Source of the DNA: CALXVA01 sp964587175
GTDB lineage: Bacteria > Bacillota > Clostridia > TANB77 > CAG-508
Direction of reading: 5' to 3'
Length of the DNA stretch: 64,000 bases
Assembly (NCBI GenBank): GCA_964587175.1
Contig: CAZPKK010000001.1
Span: 9,548 to 73,547, forward strand
The translations under genes and the position numbers were made by a program. A model generated the notes under the pieces. The model did no database searches, was not told where the DNA came from, and saw only the letters and a program-made list of their open reading frames with translations. This document shows, piece by piece, positions 7,595 through 18,200 of the stretch (positions are counted from its first letter, which is position 1; each line of letters starts with the position of its first letter).

Positions 7595-10081
7595 TTATTT
7601 CTTACTCACTCTTGCCACAATCACACTCATATCATCTTTCTGATTTCCAAAATCATTATCTATGGATTCCTGTATAATAATATCCGCTATTTTTTGTGCA
7701 TCATTTGTTTCTATATCTTCTAATAAATATTTAATCCATAGCTGTTTATTCAAGTATTCTTTATTAGAATCAATCACCCCATCTGTACACATTACCAATA
7801 TATCCCCATCTTGTAAATCATAATCATATACAACTAAATCCACATCACTTAATATTCCAGTAGGCAAGGACATTGACTTTAATAATTGGACATCTCTCCC
7901 TCTTTTTACATATGTTGGACATGCACTATTTTTTATAAATTCCATGTTTCCATTAAATAAGTCTAAAATTTCTATGTCAAGTGTTGCATACATATCATCA
8001 TCTGTGTTTGCAGAAAGAGTAGAATTAATCAGCTTTAGCGAAACATCTTTCTCAAAACCTGCTGTCAACAATCTTTCTAGCATTTTTACGGCAATCTTAC
8101 TACTCTTCATTGCTTCTGGTCCTGAACCCATACCATCACTTAAAGCAAGTAAATATTTTCCGTCATCTAACTTTATTTGCAAAATACTATCACCTGATAC
8201 AGGAGAACCTGATTTTGTAGATTTGGCAGTTCCAATTTGTACATTATAATTATCATCCGAAATATATGTAAATTTACAGGCTTCTTTATTTAGTCTTAAT
8301 CCACACTCTTGTTTCTGCATTATCATGTTCTCTCCTAATGCTTTGCTTAAAATTTTACATATTTTCTTAATATCACACTGTGTTCCATCTGAATTTTCAC
8401 AAACATCGGTATATACCTCTACAATATATCTACATGTATTTTTTTGTTTTATTTCAATACTTTTTATCTCTATCTGCCTTTGTTCAAGCAAATTTAAGAT
8501 TTCTTGTTTCTTCTCTACAAATTTATCTTCCTTTTTATTTATATCATCTGCCATCCTAGATATAGCTTCTGACACCCCTTTAAGCTGTGATGATACTGTT
8601 TTCTTACTTTCATCTAATTTCTTTTTCCAAATAAAATTTATTTTACTAATTCTATATGAATAATTTATTGCTTTAACAATTTTATATATGTCTTCTTTGG
8701 CTTGTCCCTTTGTATTTTCAAACCCAACAATATAATTATTATTATTCTCCAATATTCTAACTAATTCCTTTTCAGTAATAATATCATTTTCTAATAAATA
8801 ATCAAAAATATCTGTAATTAATTGTTTAGTAGGATAATATATTTCTTCATATAGCATATTGTCTTCTAGTTCTTCTAAATTTTTCTTTAGTTCTTCTAAA
8901 AAAATATCTATATTTGTTTTTTCTTGCTCTTTTAGTTCTTCCTCTGAAAGAATTGTAGCTGCTGCTTCTCCATAGCTTTCTGCCATATCGTTAATTGTTT
9001 CCGACATGCTATTTAATTTATAAATTGTATCTTGATTTTCTTCTAAATCTCTTTCCGTAACTTCTGGCAAAAGTTTATTACTTCCAACTAAATCTTCAAT
9101 GTTTATTTCAATATTTTTCGGAAATGCCAATAATCCAAGTGATGCAATCAGTATCTCTTGAAATAAAATAAGTTCAACTGTATTACCATTTGCAGCATAA
9201 GCTAGCACAACATTTCCTAAGGCAAACCCTACTATTACTCCAATTCTTCCAAATCGATTCAAGAGCCCCGCAATCAATCCAGATATTGCATATGCTGCAA
9301 TCATAATAGGTTCTAACTCAGCTATTATTCCAAGCACAACCCCTATTGTAATTCCACCTGTAGCACCAACTAACATTCCATTTTTCCAGCCTAGTACTAG
9401 TACTATCAATATGCTTAAAATATTTTTTATAGAAAACCCAAATATGCTTAAATCACCAAATGCAGTAACTGCTATTGCAAAAAGAAGACTTGTCCCCATC
9501 ACTTCTTCTATTGTAAATGCTCTTTTTCTTCCAAAATTTATAAGCATAGTAATCGAATTAGCAAATATCTTGTAGAAAATATATGTAGTAACTCCAAGCA
9601 TTATACCTGTTAGTAAATCAAATACATAAAATTCTCTAAAAAACATTGGCACTATTTGTACTATAACAACTGCCAAAAATAGATGTCCACCTATTTTCTT
9701 TTTTTCATTTACATTTTCTTGCACTCTAGGTCTTACAATTAAAACAGCTACAAAAAAAACTAATGATGTTATGAAATATACTAATAAATTATTAAATCCA
9801 AATTTTATAAATGTACCTATTAAAGACAACACATACATTATACCTATTGGTTTATTATTGCTAAGAGCTCCTGCAATAATAGCAAGTCCAAATGGAACTA
9901 ATGAAAATATAAGTGTACTATTCTTAAGTCCCACCATCGACATCATAAAAGTTATTATATATAATAAAATATTTTGCTTCGCTAATAATCTTTTTAACAC
10001 ATCTTTTGTACTAACCTTTTTACTCTCTTCATTATATTCATTTTGATTATTAAGTGAATCTCCTGTTATATTTTGAAACAT
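7595..10081 (-). CDS. spoIIE: stage II sporulation protein E (PP2C-type phosphatase)
   Basis: Dephosphorylates the anti-anti-sigma factor SpoIIAA in the forespore, releasing sigma-F, and takes part in polar septum formation. About 828 residues. An N-terminal membrane domain of roughly ten hydrophobic helices (about 30-330) is followed by a coiled central regulatory region (about 340-590) and a C-terminal PP2C domain. The PP2C motifs are LLALSDGMGSGPEA, VMCTDGVIDS and QKDDMSVIVARV. I chose the ATG after GAGGTGG at 10081 rather than a GTG three codons upstream. It shows that the organism sporulates. Confidence 0.96.
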   Translation of the reverse strand: MFQNITGDSLNNQNEYNEESKKVSTKDVLKRLLAKQNILLYIITFMMSMVGLKNSTLIFSLVPFGLAIIAGALSNNKPIGIMYVLSLIGTFIKFGFNNLLVYFITSLVFFVAVLIVRPRVQENVNEKKKIGGHLFLAVVIVQIVPMFFREFYVFDLLTGIMLGVTTYIFYKIFANSITMLINFGRKRAFTIEEVMGTSLLFAIAVTAFGDLSIFGFSIKNILSILIVLVLGWKNGMLVGATGGITIGVVLGIIAELEPIMIAAYAISGLIAGLLNRFGRIGVIVGFALGNVVLAYAANGNTVELILFQEILIASLGLLAFPKNIEINIEDLVGSNKLLPEVTERDLEENQDTIYKLNSMSETINDMAESYGEAAATILSEEELKEQEKTNIDIFLEELKKNLEELEDNMLYEEIYYPTKQLITDIFDYLLENDIITEKELVRILENNNNYIVGFENTKGQAKEDIYKIVKAINYSYRISKINFIWKKKLDESKKTVSSQLKGVSEAISRMADDINKKEDKFVEKKQEILNLLEQRQIEIKSIEIKQKNTCRYIVEVYTDVCENSDGTQCDIKKICKILSKALGENMIMQKQECGLRLNKEACKFTYISDDNYNVQIGTAKSTKSGSPVSGDSILQIKLDDGKYLLALSDGMGSGPEAMKSSKIAVKMLERLLTAGFEKDVSLKLINSTLSANTDDDMYATLDIEILDLFNGNMEFIKNSACPTYVKRGRDVQLLKSMSLPTGILSDVDLVVYDYDLQDGDILVMCTDGVIDSNKEYLNKQLWIKYLLEDIETNDAQKIADIIIQESIDNDFGNQKDDMSVIVARVSKK

Positions 10082-10425
10082 ATTAACCACCTCTAACTTT
10101 TTATTTATGCATTAATGTTTTCTAGTTGATTTTCTTTTGTGTAAGCAGTTTTAATGCTGCTATAAATTATAGTTCTTTCTAATAAATTTTTTTGTCACAT
10201 TTAATCCATAATATAAAAAAGTTTTTTACAAAATGTGATGTGTTATTGTTTTTTATTTTAATTTATAACAATTTATGTATTATATTTTATCGTAAAATAG
10301 CGTTTTTTTCAATAGATTGCGGAAAATTTATAGACTATTAAAAACAAAAGAGAACAAGTATAAACCTGTTCCCTTTGTTTAATTTTGAGACTAATAGAAG
10401 TTTATATTCTATTAGTTCTATTTAA
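10082..10425. other. intergenic region upstream of spoIIE
   Basis: About 340 bases. It holds the terminator of the surface-protein operon (10338-10381) and presumably the spoIIE promoter. I looked for Spo0A boxes (TGTCGAA or its complement) and found no exact match. No small gene is visible. Confidence 0.4.
10338..10381 (-). terminator. intrinsic terminator of the surface-protein operon
   Basis: On the minus strand AAACAAAGGGAACAGG pairs with TTGTTCTCTTTTGTTT across a short loop, then T-rich sequence follows. It lies 45 bases past the stop codon at 10426. Confidence 0.75.
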
Positions 10426-13400
10426 TTAATTATTCTTACCCTTTATGACTTTCTTCTTGATTAGTACAATTCCTACTACTAGGATTGCTCCTATAGCAAG
10501 TGCTATTCCAGCATATATTATTGTATCACCAATACCAAATGGTGGAAGTATGATTATTCTTTCTGCTACATTACTGTCTACTTCTGCTGGATCTGTTGTT
10601 GGATCTTGGTTACCAACTACTGAGTAAGCCATTCTTCTACCAACAGAGTTACTTGTTTCTACTATCTCAACCATATTTTCATATGTTAAATCATCCTCAG
10701 CATTCTGAGCTGTGATTAATTGTGATAGTACTAAAGTTACACTAGCCTCTTCTCCTGGTGTCAATTCTTGTTCAATATTCTCTGTTGTGATAATAGTATT
10801 AAATTGTGCTAGTTTATCTGATAAGTTGCTATTAACTAGTCCACTTGATGTTAATGCATCTGCAGTAATTACTGACCAACCGTTTCCAGCATTTGTTGAA
10901 TCAGAACTATCAAATTGTAAATTGTTTTCTACATAATCTACTATTTGATTTACAGTTGTTGTCGTTACATCTGCATCGCTTCCGGCTGTTCCTTGATAGT
11001 AGAATGCTAAAGTATCATAATCTGTCTCACCAACATTTGTTACTTTTATAGCATATGTAACTCTAATTGTAGCACCATACATTATTTCTTGGTCCATTGT
11101 AAGTTGTATTAAACCTTGATCTGTACCTGTTATAATGTCAGTAATTTCATCTCTAAATGCATATCTATGGTCTACACTATAGTAATCCTCATATTTACCA
11201 TCTTCTATATTTTCATCTAAGCTATATTCTTCATGGTCTTGCCATAAAGCATTATTTGCAGATCCGTTTATATCAAATAGTATTGTTCCATTTGCAAGTG
11301 TTACTTGTAGATTTGCTACAGATTTATCTATTTCAACTTGAGCTTTTGGTCTTTCTGATAAACCAAAGTCAACATTGCTAAATACATAATATCCATTGTA
11401 CTCATTTGTTGCATCTGTTGTTGTTCTGTCATATTCAATTTCTACATTTATAATACCAGTTTCTGCTATCATATATGTATTTTGAATAAGCTCATTATAT
11501 AATGCTTGCATTTGAGTATCATCATATGATACTTCTACATTATTGCTATCTGTATAAGTAGGTGTTACATATGGTGATGCTAGAACTTCTGCTATATGGT
11601 TTGTATTTGCTGTTGTTGTTGTATAATTATTAACTTCCTCTCTTCTGCTCCAAATATCTTTTGCATCAGAGTAGTTAGCTCCAGCATTATCTGCTGCTGA
11701 TGTGTTATAAGTATATGTTCCACTCTCATTATCATTATTTACATCATAATCTGAAGATATTCCAGCTTGATATGTAGTTGATTTAAAATCTTGACCATTG
11801 TATGATACTACATTCAAACCACCATTATCTGTAGTAAGTGCTGTTGCTTCTGTATCACCATAGGAGAATCTTATAATGTAATCACCTGGTATATAATTTT
11901 CAAAAGTATATAATCCATTTGAATCTGTTTGTGTTGTTTGCCAAGTATATTCTGTTCCATCTGAAAGTATTTCTATTAAGTATACATTTACTCCAGCAAT
12001 TGTTATCTCACTATCTTGTCTTATACCATCACCTACTGCTGCATTTCCTGATACTTGGTTTCTTTCATCCTCCCATACAACACCATTTGCTTCTCTTATT
12101 GCATCTTCATCTATAATTACTCTTAATCCTGGTGCTCTATCTGTGTCATCTTCAAAGTTGTATTCGTAATTGTCTCCTTCTAAGTCGCTTGCTTCTAGGT
12201 TACCTGGTTTAGAATCTACATCTAGTAATCCTGCTATATTAGAAGATGATTTTGTTACATTGTTTGGAAGCTCTGTATTATTTCTATAATATGTAGAATA
12301 TCCATTTATTTCTGCTAAGTTAATTTTTCCTACCATGTCGTCGTCATCAAGAATTACTCTTCCGCTGTCATCTTTATTAACTTGGAATGTTAAATAAATG
12401 TATGCTGTCTCACCTGATGATAGTTTATAGCCATCTAATCCAGTAATATATATTTTACTATAATCTCCTATATTTTCTTCTGTTGAAGAACCATATTTAC
12501 TAGAATTACTACTATTTACATCTCGTGCATTTGCAATTGAGCTTAAGTTTTCTGCAACCATTGCATTATAGTATTCATCATCTGTTATAGATGTTTCTCC
12601 ATACATTACCCAAGATAAATCTTCAATATATGTATATTCTGAATCATAGTAGTCTACTACTTCTTCTATCTCTGCTAAAATGCTTTGAGATTGGTTTCTA
12701 ACTGAAATCTTGTATGTAATATATATTTCTAGTGGCTCTCCACTATGTCCGTCTACTTCATAGCCGTCTGTATTAAACAAGTAATCTGATTCATATAATT
12801 CTCTTGTATAAGTTGTTCCATAGTAAGCTTCATAATCTGAAATTCTTAGGTTAATATCCCAATAATCATCTTGGCTTTGAGTTCTTGCATTATATGTATA
12901 AACTACTGTTTTTCCATTTATTTTCAGCGTTGCTTTATACACATCTTTTGAAAGTGCTGCATCAAACTCTTGTCTTCTCCATAAACCTAAGTTTATATAA
13001 TATTCACCTTCACCATATGTCTCATCTTCTGTAGAGTATTCATTTCCTGAAGAATCAATATATAAGTAATCTTCTCTTGTCTCTGTAAATGCTGAACCAG
13101 AGTAAGCTTGTATGTAGCAATCTTCTATGAATTGCAACATTCTCCAAATTTCTTGGTCATTTCCTGCAATATTTCTATAAATTGTCATCATTGCATCATC
13201 ATCTGGGAATTGCTTATTTGTTACTATATATTCTCTAATTGCTTGTGATATTGCACCTTCACTATATGTGTCCATCTCTAGTCCATATGAGTTATAAGTA
13301 TAACCATCTACTAATTGTACTCCTGTCTGTACATAATCTCCATCTGAATTTAATGTATATCCCATTAATTCTAATTGTGTATAAACAACATTATATGTTC

Positions 13401-15213
13401 CTACTACACCTAGTGAGTTGCTAGAAGTATAGTTATTTGAGTATGATCCTATTTCTGCAAATCTAGAGTCAAGAGCATTTCTCGAAATTTCAACTCCTGC
13501 AAATGTTGAATTTGAAGATTCTGTTGCTTTTGATGTATGTATCCATGCATCTGTTCCATATTGACCTGCACTAATCATTTCTGATATTGATGTATATTGT
13601 GTATTTGATGAAGCATTTAAATATTCTGTTGGCAAATATCTTTGGCCATTATATTCAAATACTACATAGTATTGTAAATCTGGGTCTATTCCTGTAAATA
13701 AATAGTATCCATTTTCATCAGTATATGTTGGGTTAATTCTATGCATTAACTCTTCTTCTGAAATTCCATCTTCATATGGATCTGATTCTAGTGTTGCTAT
13801 TTGTCCATCAGATGTATATAATGTTACTTTTATATTCTTTAGTGGTGTATCAACTTCTCCAGAGGTATTATTTAAACCATCTGCAATACTCTCTTTAGTA
13901 GATACTCCATCTTCCCATACATATCCGCCAATACTAATTTCATTTCTTATTTCTAGATTTTCTGCAATTGTTACCTCTTGTACATATACACTTCTTATTG
14001 CTCCAGTACCAATTGATATTACAGTTTGTTGAGCCTTTTCTGCTAAATAACATGTTGTCATACAACCACGTCCATTGTTATAAGTATGATCATGTGTATA
14101 TTTTACTAAATATTTTGTACCTTGTAATTTCGTATATTTTCCATTTGCTAGCATATATTTAAATTCAACTTTTACTGAAATATAATATACTTTATCTTGG
14201 CTTGAACTTATATTTTTATTTGGGTCATCAAATACTATCATAAAATCTTGTCCTGATGCTGGATAAACTTGTGTAGTTTCATCTACTTTCAAGTCTTCGC
14301 TTGGCTCAAAATATTCTGGTGTTACAGCTGATCCCCATTGCTGTGTGGTAGTATCTTTTAGAATGATTGCTTTTACATTTATGTCAACATCTAATTCTTC
14401 ATAATTTTTATTATATGCTATAACCTTTATATCTGAAATTCCTGCAAAATATACATTTTCTGATTTTATTCTTTCATCATAATATGTAACATTAAATGGT
14501 CCTACTGTATATTCGCCATCATTTTTTTCTATTGTAACATCATCAGTATTAGTTTGATTTACTGGATTTAGTCCATTGCCTCTAACAGCCTTATCATAAT
14601 AATAGTAATCTAGAGCTTCTTGATCATATATTGAATTTCTAGTATCAAATTCTGATTTGGATGCATTCAGAATAAGACCTTCATCAATACTGTAGTTTCT
14701 TAAATGCCATAAGGCTAATTGTTTATCCTCACTCCAGCCTCCCGGCTCAGAAAGAATATATGCTGCTGCTACCGGCAAATCAAGATCTATGCTATCTTCA
14801 TATGGTCTAAAAACCGGATAAGTATATTTTCCTTCATGGCTTGTAGAAGCATGACGTGTATTGCTATAATAATTTCCTACTAGTGATTTAGCAGTACTAT
14901 AGCTAATCGAGTCTTCATATTTTAATTGAGCTCTTGGCTGTATACAAAACATTGCATAATCCCCATATATCGGGTCATCGAAAGAAGTATACTGAGTAGC
15001 CTCAAACTCTCCTGGATTTGTATTATAGTTATAAGTATCTGGATCTTCTCCTAACACTAGTTCTCCAGTCGAGCTAGCCGTTTCTCCTATTGAGCTTATC
15101 ACTTCTTCAAGTGTTTGCATTGTTGTTGTCTCATACTTTAATTGGCTAAAAGCAAATATTGCTAATGCTATAACTATAATAATTAGACTTGCTTTTATTA
15201 TTTTACTATTCAT
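10426..15213 (-). CDS. giant surface adhesin with thioester-like head and SdrD B-like repeats
   Basis: 1595 residues. An N-terminal membrane segment (about 8-24) precedes a region resembling Gram-positive thioester domains: C90 in YAMFCIQPR and Q165 in EDKQLALWHLR sit where the Cys-Gln thioester pair is expected, with KQLA in place of the usual TQxA. SdrD/Cna B-like modules follow, for example near ISIGGYVWEDG and EANGVVWEDERNQ, mixed with other beta-sandwich segments. The C-terminus has LPPFG, a membrane helix and a KKKVIKGKNN tail, a plausible non-canonical sorting signal. It is co-transcribed with the larger surface gene 20 bases upstream. A role in host or particle attachment is inferred. 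Confidence 0.8.
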   Translation of the reverse strand: MNSKIIKASLIIIVIALAIFAFSQLKYETTTMQTLEEVISSIGETASSTGELVLGEDPDTYNYNTNPGEFEATQYTSFDDPIYGDYAMFCIQPRAQLKYEDSISYSTAKSLVGNYYSNTRHASTSHEGKYTYPVFRPYEDSIDLDLPVAAAYILSEPGGWSEDKQLALWHLRNYSIDEGLILNASKSEFDTRNSIYDQEALDYYYYDKAVRGNGLNPVNQTNTDDVTIEKNDGEYTVGPFNVTYYDERIKSENVYFAGISDIKVIAYNKNYEELDVDINVKAIILKDTTTQQWGSAVTPEYFEPSEDLKVDETTQVYPASGQDFMIVFDDPNKNISSSQDKVYYISVKVEFKYMLANGKYTKLQGTKYLVKYTHDHTYNNGRGCMTTCYLAEKAQQTVISIGTGAIRSVYVQEVTIAENLEIRNEISIGGYVWEDGVSTKESIADGLNNTSGEVDTPLKNIKVTLYTSDGQIATLESDPYEDGISEEELMHRINPTYTDENGYYLFTGIDPDLQYYVVFEYNGQRYLPTEYLNASSNTQYTSISEMISAGQYGTDAWIHTSKATESSNSTFAGVEISRNALDSRFAEIGSYSNNYTSSNSLGVVGTYNVVYTQLELMGYTLNSDGDYVQTGVQLVDGYTYNSYGLEMDTYSEGAISQAIREYIVTNKQFPDDDAMMTIYRNIAGNDQEIWRMLQFIEDCYIQAYSGSAFTETREDYLYIDSSGNEYSTEDETYGEGEYYINLGLWRRQEFDAALSKDVYKATLKINGKTVVYTYNARTQSQDDYWDINLRISDYEAYYGTTYTRELYESDYLFNTDGYEVDGHSGEPLEIYITYKISVRNQSQSILAEIEEVVDYYDSEYTYIEDLSWVMYGETSITDDEYYNAMVAENLSSIANARDVNSSNSSKYGSSTEENIGDYSKIYITGLDGYKLSSGETAYIYLTFQVNKDDSGRVILDDDDMVGKINLAEINGYSTYYRNNTELPNNVTKSSSNIAGLLDVDSKPGNLEASDLEGDNYEYNFEDDTDRAPGLRVIIDEDAIREANGVVWEDERNQVSGNAAVGDGIRQDSEITIAGVNVYLIEILSDGTEYTWQTTQTDSNGLYTFENYIPGDYIIRFSYGDTEATALTTDNGGLNVVSYNGQDFKSTTYQAGISSDYDVNNDNESGTYTYNTSAADNAGANYSDAKDIWSRREEVNNYTTTTANTNHIAEVLASPYVTPTYTDSNNVEVSYDDTQMQALYNELIQNTYMIAETGIINVEIEYDRTTTDATNEYNGYYVFSNVDFGLSERPKAQVEIDKSVANLQVTLANGTILFDINGSANNALWQDHEEYSLDENIEDGKYEDYYSVDHRYAFRDEITDIITGTDQGLIQLTMDQEIMYGATIRVTYAIKVTNVGETDYDTLAFYYQGTAGSDADVTTTTVNQIVDYVENNLQFDSSDSTNAGNGWSVITADALTSSGLVNSNLSDKLAQFNTIITTENIEQELTPGEEASVTLVLSQLITAQNAEDDLTYENMVEIVETSNSVGRRMAYSVVGNQDPTTDPAEVDSNVAERIIILPPFGIGDTIIYAGIALAIGAILVVGIVLIKKKVIKGKNN

Positions 15214-15233
15214 GTTCTAAACCTCCTTTCCTC

Positions 15234-18200
15234 TTAGACTTTTTTATTTAGAACACGTTTTTTAATCTCATATGCTCCAAATCCTATTATTGCTATTACT
15301 ACTAGTGCTATTCCTGTATAAATTATTATCTCATTACCAGTGGTTATTGCTAATACCACTTCTGCTACAGACATATCGTCTTCACCGCTTACTTGATTGC
15401 CAGCTGATGAGTCTATGTCTTGCAAAGCTAATTCATTATAGCTTTCATATATTTCTGCTGTATTTGTTAAGGTACTGAAGATTAAATCTTCTGTGATATT
15501 TACATTTACTATTAAACTTATCTCTCTAGTCTCTCCTGGCTCTATTCTATCATTTGCCAAACTTGCATTATATATATTGCCATTATCTGATAAATACCAA
15601 TCTGTATTTAATTCTGAATTAAATGTAACTCCATCTGGTAAGTAGTCTACTATTTTATTTGCATATCCTGATACTGTTCCTTCATTTGTAACTACTATTT
15701 TATATTCTATTACTGCACTACTATATCCTACATTTCTTTCACGAACTTGTACCATTGCAACTTGTTGCTCTCCAAAATCATATTCCGTAGTACCACTTGT
15801 ATTTGTTGTTACTGTTATTTTACTTACATATTTATCTAAGCTTAAATCAAATCTTTCTGATGTATATAAACCTATATCAATATCTCTTACATTTGCACCA
15901 TTTACTGTAATTACATCTGTAATAGCTGCTATTCTTCTTTCACCATCTATTGTTATATTTATTTCAATTGCATCTGAGTTAAAGCTTTCATCAACACCAG
16001 ATTTTTGATAATCTGTTAAAGTATATGTTGAAGAATCATATAGGAATACTACTAAATAATTTCCATTTGGTAAATTATCAAATTCATAAGTACCACTGCT
16101 TGATGTTGTTGTTATTTTTTCTTCTCCAGTATCTGCATCTGCTATTACTGTAGTTCCATCTTCACTTAAAAGCATTACTTCCATGTCTGGTATTGTTTGT
16201 TCTGACGAATCTCTTTTACCATCCATATTTGTATCTATCCATGCAGTTCCTGATATTTTATATCTATTATTAGGATTTTCTGAACCACCATTATGTAAGC
16301 TACTATTATATTCTATTATGTTTGTTACTGTATTTGTTTCTACTGCTTCAAAATTGTTTGCCGAAACAGTCATTTTGTTTTCTATAGTTACATCATCTGT
16401 ACTTGGTAATAATCCTGCTTGTGCAGTTACTGTTACTACTATACTAGCTCCTGCTGTTAGTCTAGTTAACTGTATTTGAAGGACACCATCTGTAAGATTG
16501 CTAACTGTTACAGTTTCTCCAGTACTATATGTGTAAGTTGCCTCTACAAATGTTAGTTCTGATGGTAATGTGTCTGTTATTACTAGATTTCTTGCATCAG
16601 TATCTCCAATATTTGTAATAGTTAATTCATATGTAACCTCTTCTCCCTCCGGAACATATCTTGGAGATGTTGTTAATTCTGAGATTTCCAACTCTGGTGT
16701 TCCAGTTTCATTATCTATTGCATTTGAATAATGTGTTTCTGTATCATCTGCTGTTGCTGTAGCAATTATTGATAAATCTTCTTGGTAATCATCTATTGTA
16801 AGCTGAAATTCAACATATTTTTGTAATTCGAGTGTTCCTACATTTATAATTAATGTATTTGTAGTATCTTCATATATAAATCCATCTGATATTGAATCTG
16901 TAGAAGTCCAACTGTCTCTCACCACGCCACTTACAAATGTAGTTCCTTGTGGTAGTTGCAACGTTAATACAACATTATTTAGACTTTCTCCATTATATGC
17001 AATATTAATCATTTGAATTGAATATGTAACTGTCATTCCGTTTTGTATTATATCGTTTTCACCCACATCATTATATATGTAAAAAGCTATTTTTCCATCT
17101 TCTACACTAAATGTGTAATCAGCTGTAATTCCTTCTTCTAAATCATCTGCTGTTACTGTTACTTGGTATACTATATCAACCGGATATGTTTCTACATAAG
17201 GTGTGTCATCTGTTTCATTATAATCTTCTTCTATTTGTACATAGTCATCTATTTGTATATAATATGATATTTCTACAGTTTCACCCGCTCCTATTGTTCC
17301 AATTGAAATACTCTTTGTTTCTTCTTCATCATCATAGAAACCACTTCCAGGTGCATAATCTACAAATGTCAAAAACTCTGGAGCTGTTGAACTTAATTCT
17401 ACATTAGTAGCATCTACTTCTCCAACATTTGTTATAGTAGCTTTTATTTTTACTATTTGTCCTTCTCTTATTACATCTACTGTTGGTGCTATTGATACTT
17501 CTAATTCAGGTCCTGTCCCTGTACTTAGTCCAATTGTTGCAGATAGTTTATTCTCTTCCATTGTTCCTATTTCAGAATCATTATCATAATATACTTTATA
17601 TACTGCATAAGAATTATTGTTATTTGATAATTGTTCTGGTAGTTCTACTTCATACTCAAAATCTATTTTCTCTCCAGATTCCATTTCATAATCATCATCA
17701 AGTACGATTAAGTATGATCTAGATGCTGTTGTTGCTGTTTCTGACCAGCTATTTGAACTATCTTCTAAATCACTTGTTGCATTTTCACTATCTGAATAAT
17801 ATATTGTATAACCTTCTTCATCTATGCCAGATAAGGCTATTGCTGAAGATAATGGCATTGTAAATGTTGAACCCAGTTCTGTTTCTGAATCTATATTTGT
17901 ATTTCCTTCTGCTGGTATTCTTCCTAATATAACAACATTACTTATATTATTATCATAATTATTAATTACAGATGCACTTATTTTAACTGTTCTTGAATCT
18001 GAATATGTGTCTATCTCTACTGTTTCCGCTTCATCAGAGATTGTTAAAATATCTGATGCTCCATCTTTATAATTGCTAATTCCACTTGCTGCTACAACAC
18101 CACTTGGTGCTACAAAGTTCACACTTTCTTTTACTGTTCCTTCTGCATTTGTTGTCACTTCGTTTTCATTTGTATAATCAAGAGTAATTTCTCCTGTTCC

